Assembly: GCA_021804525.1 (NCBI GenBank)
Contig: JAJZHJ010000056.1
Span: forward strand, 1-7,745
Direction: 5' to 3'
Length of the DNA: 7,745 nt
Origin: Bacteroidota bacterium
GTDB taxonomy: Bacteria; Bacteroidota; Bacteroidia; Bacteroidales; Paludibacteraceae
The notes beneath the pieces are model-generated. The model was not told the origin of the DNA and made no database searches. It worked only from the letters and a program-made list of their open reading frames with translations. Made by a program: the position numbers and the translations under genes. Positions 5,827 through 7,745 of the stretch are shown in pieces. Position 1 is the stretch's first letter; the number at the start of each line of letters is the position of its first letter.

Positions 5827-6018
5827 ATGATTGTAGTTCCTGTAAAAGAAGGCGAGAACATTGAAAAAGCCTTGAAAAAATTCAAAAGAAAATTTGAAAA
5901 AACTGGGGTGGTAAAAGAGTTAAGAAGACGCCAAGCCTTCTCAAAGCCTTCTGTAAAACGTCGTGAAGAGGTGATTCATGCTGCTTACGTACAACAATTG
6001 CAGCAAAATCAGGAATAA
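5827..6018 (+). CDS. rpsU: 30S ribosomal protein S21 (bS21)
   Basis: A 63-residue, very basic protein that begins MIVVPVKEGENIEKALKKFKR, the standard bS21 N-terminus, followed by the conserved Arg/Lys-rich helix (KELRRRQAFSKPSVKRREE). bS21 sits on the small-subunit platform near the 3' end of 16S rRNA. In Flavobacterium johnsoniae, bS21 together with bS18 and bS6 has been shown to cover the anti-Shine-Dalgarno sequence, which helps explain why Bacteroidota rarely use such sites. In some Flavobacteriales, rpsU itself carries a strong Shine-Dalgarno sequence; here the leader (ATTTATTCAC before ATG) has none. It is the first gene of an operon with the Xer recombinase, 55 bases downstream and without an intervening terminator. 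Confidence 0.97.
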   Translation: MIVVPVKEGENIEKALKKFKRKFEKTGVVKELRRRQAFSKPSVKRREEVIHAAYVQQLQQNQE

Positions 6019-6045
6019 GATCGTCCTCAATTTGCTTTTTTAGGT

Positions 6046-6068
6046 TATCTTTGTAGCAAATACCTTTG
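6046..6068 (+). promoter_or_regulatory. Two tandem -7 boxes before the Xer gene
   Basis: TATCTTTG (6046-6053) and TACCTTTG (6061-6068) both match TAnnTTTG. Neither has a TTTG at the ideal -33 distance (the TTTG at 6031-6034 gives spacers of 11 and 26). If the second is used, transcription would begin almost on the ATG at 6074, giving a leaderless mRNA. Confidence 0.35.
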
Positions 6069-6073
6069 CTTCT

Positions 6074-6967
6074 ATGATCGACCGTTACCTGCAATATTTA
6101 CGGTATGAGAAGGGATCATCTTTTCATACCGAATTATCGTATCGTACAGATTTAATCCAATTTGCTCGTTATATTTCAGAGGATGTCGCATCTTTCGATC
6201 CGGCAACTGTAACTGCTTTGCAGGTTCGGAATTGGATTGTTTTTCTTTTGGAAGCCGGGGATACTGCTCGAACTGTGAATCGTAAAGTGTCCGCATTAAA
6301 AGCATTTTATAGGTTCTTAAACCAAAAGCTTCTATTGACAAGCAACCCGACAAAAAAAATCACGTCGCTTAAAACAAAAAAGCAGCTTCCCTTGTTTTTT
6401 AAAGAAAAGGAGATTAATTTTGTCCGTAGCAATATGCTCGAAAATTCTTTTGAAGAGTCACGAGATAAATTGATCATTGAATTATTTTATCAAACAGGGA
6501 TGCGTTGTTCTGAATTGATTGGCGTTAAAGATTCTGATGTTGATTTTTCACGAAAAACATTGCGTGTGCTTGGTAAAAGGAACAAAGAACGGCTAATTCC
6601 TTTTGGAGAAGCCTTAAGCATGGAAATAATGAGCTATATGTCGACGCGTAATGAAACAATTGACCATCCTGCTGAAAGGTTAATCACCTTAAAAACCGGT
6701 GCACCGGTGTATTCAAAATTAGTATATAATAAGGTGCATAACATATTTAGCGGGGTAAGCACTCTTTCGAAACGAAGCCCACACGTGCTACGTCATACGT
6801 TTGCCACTACGTTGCTAAATAACGGAGCAGAATTGAATGCGGTAAAAGAATTATTAGGGCACAGCAATTTATCAGCTACTGAGATTTATACGCATACAAC
6901 GTTTGACCAAATACATTCTATTTATAAACAAGCCCATCCAAGGGCAAAAAAAAGGAGGCATCCATGA
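6074..6967 (+). CDS. xerC: Tyrosine recombinase of the XerC/XerD type
   Basis: A 297-residue site-specific recombinase, the normal length for chromosomal Xer proteins, which resolve chromosome dimers at dif. The N-terminal SAM-like core-binding domain covers about 1-90 (MIDRYLQYLRYEKGSS...TARTVNRKVSALKAFYRF). The catalytic domain has every expected residue: R144 (TGMRCSEL), K168 (GKRNKER), H237 and R240 (SPHVLRHTFATTLL), H263 (LLGHSNLS) and the nucleophile Y272 (EIYTH). Its place between rpsU and hpf, with no phage or transposon genes nearby, marks it as the housekeeping enzyme, not an element integrase. Whether it corresponds to XerC, XerD or a single-recombinase system cannot be decided here. 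Its TGA overlaps the hpf ATG as ATGA, and its last codons (KKRRHP) contain the hpf ribosome-binding site. Confidence 0.93.
   Translation: MIDRYLQYLRYEKGSSFHTELSYRTDLIQFARYISEDVASFDPATVTALQVRNWIVFLLEAGDTARTVNRKVSALKAFYRFLNQKLLLTSNPTKKITSLKTKKQLPLFFKEKEINFVRSNMLENSFEESRDKLIIELFYQTGMRCSELIGVKDSDVDFSRKTLRVLGKRNKERLIPFGEALSMEIMSYMSTRNETIDHPAERLITLKTGAPVYSKLVYNKVHNIFSGVSTLSKRSPHVLRHTFATTLLNNGAELNAVKELLGHSNLSATEIYTHTTFDQIHSIYKQAHPRAKKRRHP
6951..6963 (+). promoter_or_regulatory. Strong Shine-Dalgarno sequence for hpf
   Basis: AAAGGAGG (6951-6958) lies five bases before the hpf ATG at 6964 and inside the last codons of the Xer gene. It is the only full-strength Shine-Dalgarno sequence before a gene in this window. 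It fixes the hpf start. Confidence 0.75.
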
Positions 6968-7257
6968 CTGTTAACATTCAATCCATCAAGTTTGAAGCTA
7001 CACAAAAATTGGAAGAGCACATTACTAAAAAGGTAACCAAGCTCGAACATTTTTTTGATGAAATTATAACCGCTGAAGTTATTCTTAAGGTGATAAAACC
7101 AGAAAGCGCTGCCAATAAGGAAGCCTCCGTTCGTATTAATGTGCCAGGTCACGAACTTTTTGCCTCAAAAGTATGCAACACTTTCGAAGAAGCTGTTGAT
7201 ACCGCTGTTGAAGCGATCGAAAAACAAATTTTGAAGCATAAAGAAAAGGTAAAGTAA
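6964..7257 (+). CDS. hpf: Ribosome hibernation promoting factor, short form (HPF/RaiA family)
   Basis: A 97-residue protein of the HPF/RaiA (YfiA, sigma-54 modulation) family, which binds the decoding centre of idle ribosomes in stationary phase or starvation. The family pattern is seen throughout: MTVNIQSIKFEATQKLEEHITKK at the start (written here in part), KLEHFFDEI, the VILKVIKPES strand, VRINVPGHELFASK, and the final helix EEAVDTAVEAIEKQILKHKEK. It lacks the C-terminal extension of long-form HPF that drives 100S dimers directly. The start at 6964 overlaps the Xer stop as ATGA and is preceded by a strong Shine-Dalgarno sequence, so it is translationally linked to Xer and co-transcribed with rpsU. 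The operon thus pairs a ribosomal protein with a ribosome-silencing factor. Confidence 0.93.
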   Translation: MTVNIQSIKFEATQKLEEHITKKVTKLEHFFDEIITAEVILKVIKPESAANKEASVRINVPGHELFASKVCNTFEEAVDTAVEAIEKQILKHKEKVK

Positions 7258-7372
7258 GAATGGACATTTAACTCAATATGTTGAGACAGAAACAGAATCC
7301 TTCTGGTTGAATCAATTCATTTCAGATTAAAAATTGAGCATAATATTTTTTCATAGAAAAGGATAAGAAGAT

Positions 7373-7403
7373 TTTGTACTTCAGAAAAAAACGCCTACAT
7401 TTG
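7373..7403 (+). promoter_or_regulatory. Canonical Bacteroidetes promoter for the tRNA operon
   Basis: TTTG (7373-7376), a spacer of exactly 19 bases, then TACATTTG (7396-7403): a full match to the TTTG-N19-TAnnTTTG consensus and the best promoter in the window. Transcription should begin near 7407-7410, about 180 bases before tRNA-Tyr. Confidence 0.8.
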
Positions 7404-7404
7404 C

Positions 7405-7437
7405 AAGCCGTTTTAGCAGTGAAAGTTAAAACGGCTT
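7405..7437 (+). terminator. Hairpin at the tRNA promoter start site, possible hpf terminator
   Basis: AAGCCGTTTTA (7405-7415) pairs perfectly over 11 bp with TAAAACGGCTT (7427-7437) around an 11-base loop, followed by only a short TTTA. It could end transcripts arriving from hpf, or form the capped 5' end of the tRNA transcript, since the predicted start lies in its left arm. Confidence 0.5.
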
Positions 7438-7591
7438 TTAAATGATGATTAAAGGGGATTTCAGAAAGTTTTTCTTCATCATGTTTGAGAAATATATTTG
7501 TGAATGAACCATATTAGCTATCGTTTTCATCAGACTGTGAAATTGCAGGCAGTGGTGTCTGAAAAGGTGTGCGAAAAGGAACAAAATAAAA

Positions 7592-7673
7592 GGGCAGTTA
7601 CCAGAGTGGCCAAATGGGGCAGACTGTAAATCTGCTGGCGATGCCTACGGTGGTTCGAATCCATCACTGCCCA
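7592..7673 (+). tRNA. tRNA-Tyr (anticodon GUA)
   Basis: Acceptor arms GGGCAGT (7592-7598) and ACTGCCC (7666-7672) pair fully, with discriminator A at 7673. The anticodon stem GCAGA/TCTGC encloses CTGTAAA, giving anticodon GTA at 7626-7628. The T arm contains GGTTCGAATCC. The 82-base length reflects the long class II variable arm expected of bacterial tRNA-Tyr. CCA is not encoded. Confidence 0.96.
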
Positions 7674-7685
7674 CAAACAATTATT

Positions 7686-7745
7686 GCGGGAATAGCTCAG
7701 TCGATAGAGCATCAGCCTTCCAAGCTGAGGGGCGCGTGGTTGAGT
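7686..7745 (+). tRNA. tRNA-Gly (anticodon UCC), truncated by the window end
   Basis: The acceptor 5' strand GCGGGAA, D arm GCTCAGTCGATAGAGC and anticodon stem TCAGC/GCTGA with loop CTTCCAA are clear, giving anticodon TCC at 7719-7721. The sequence stops in the T loop, so the last 15 or so bases are missing. It follows tRNA-Tyr by 12 bases and is surely co-transcribed; in Bacteroidales such a tRNA cluster often leads into tuf, which is not visible here. Confidence 0.92.

Larger units (their letters stand above)
7258..7591. other. Intergenic region between hpf and the tRNA genes
   Basis: This 334-base region holds the canonical promoter at 7373-7403 and the hairpin at 7405-7437. A small stem-loop CTCAA-TATG-TTGAG lies at 7272-7285, 15 bases after the hpf stop, without a T-run. 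No other signal or coding frame is recognised in the roughly 150 bases between the hairpin and tRNA-Tyr. Confidence 0.6.

Noticed and set aside
6074..6967. Tyrosine recombinase as a sign of an integrated mobile element next to tRNA genes
   Set aside because: The rpsU-xer-hpf order, standard Xer length and absence of cargo, phage genes or att-like duplications of the tRNA end point to the housekeeping Xer.
7530..7712. 60-codon open frame on the - strand across tRNA-Tyr
   Set aside because: It runs through a complete tRNA gene in antisense and has no support as a protein.

Overview
The window reads as chromosomal DNA from a member of the Bacteroidota, most likely order Bacteroidales. The clues are several -7 boxes of the Bacteroidetes form TAnnTTTG (TACATTTG, TACCTTTG), the near absence of Shine-Dalgarno sequences, the lineage-typical gene runs DUF177-rpmF and rpsU-xer-hpf-tRNA, and a modest GC content. 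No species is assigned.

Layout, left to right. (1) The 3' end of a biotin carrier gene, closed by a strong terminator. (2) A PAP2 membrane phosphatase on the + strand, which meets the trigger factor gene (tig, - strand) at a shared bidirectional terminator. (3) A - strand block read from right to left: DUF177/YceD-like gene, rpmF (L32), terminator, fabH, tig. The rpmF-fabH gap, usually short in this kind of cluster, holds a terminator and a repeat array. (4) A gene-free stretch of about 990 bases between the divergent DUF177 and rpsU promoters, with GC-rich and A/T-rich inverted repeats and a second, longer repeat array. (5) A + strand operon rpsU (bS21), Xer tyrosine recombinase and short hibernation factor hpf. 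(6) A canonical promoter followed by a hairpin, then tRNA-Tyr(GUA) and the start of tRNA-Gly(UCC).

Functionally the window is mostly housekeeping: translation (L32, bS21, HPF, tRNAs), nascent-chain folding (trigger factor), initiation of fatty-acid synthesis (FabH), envelope lipid phosphate metabolism (PAP2) and chromosome-dimer resolution (Xer). I see no defence, secondary-metabolite or phage system.

The least explained signal is a family of intergenic hairpin repeats in one orientation at three loci: over the tig start codon, upstream of fabH, and in tandem in the 990-base gap. Their arms show compensatory base changes while the core ATGGAACT stays fixed. A second point of interest is a near-perfect Shine-Dalgarno sequence before hpf, in the same operon as bS21, the protein implicated in hiding the anti-Shine-Dalgarno sequence in Bacteroidota ribosomes.
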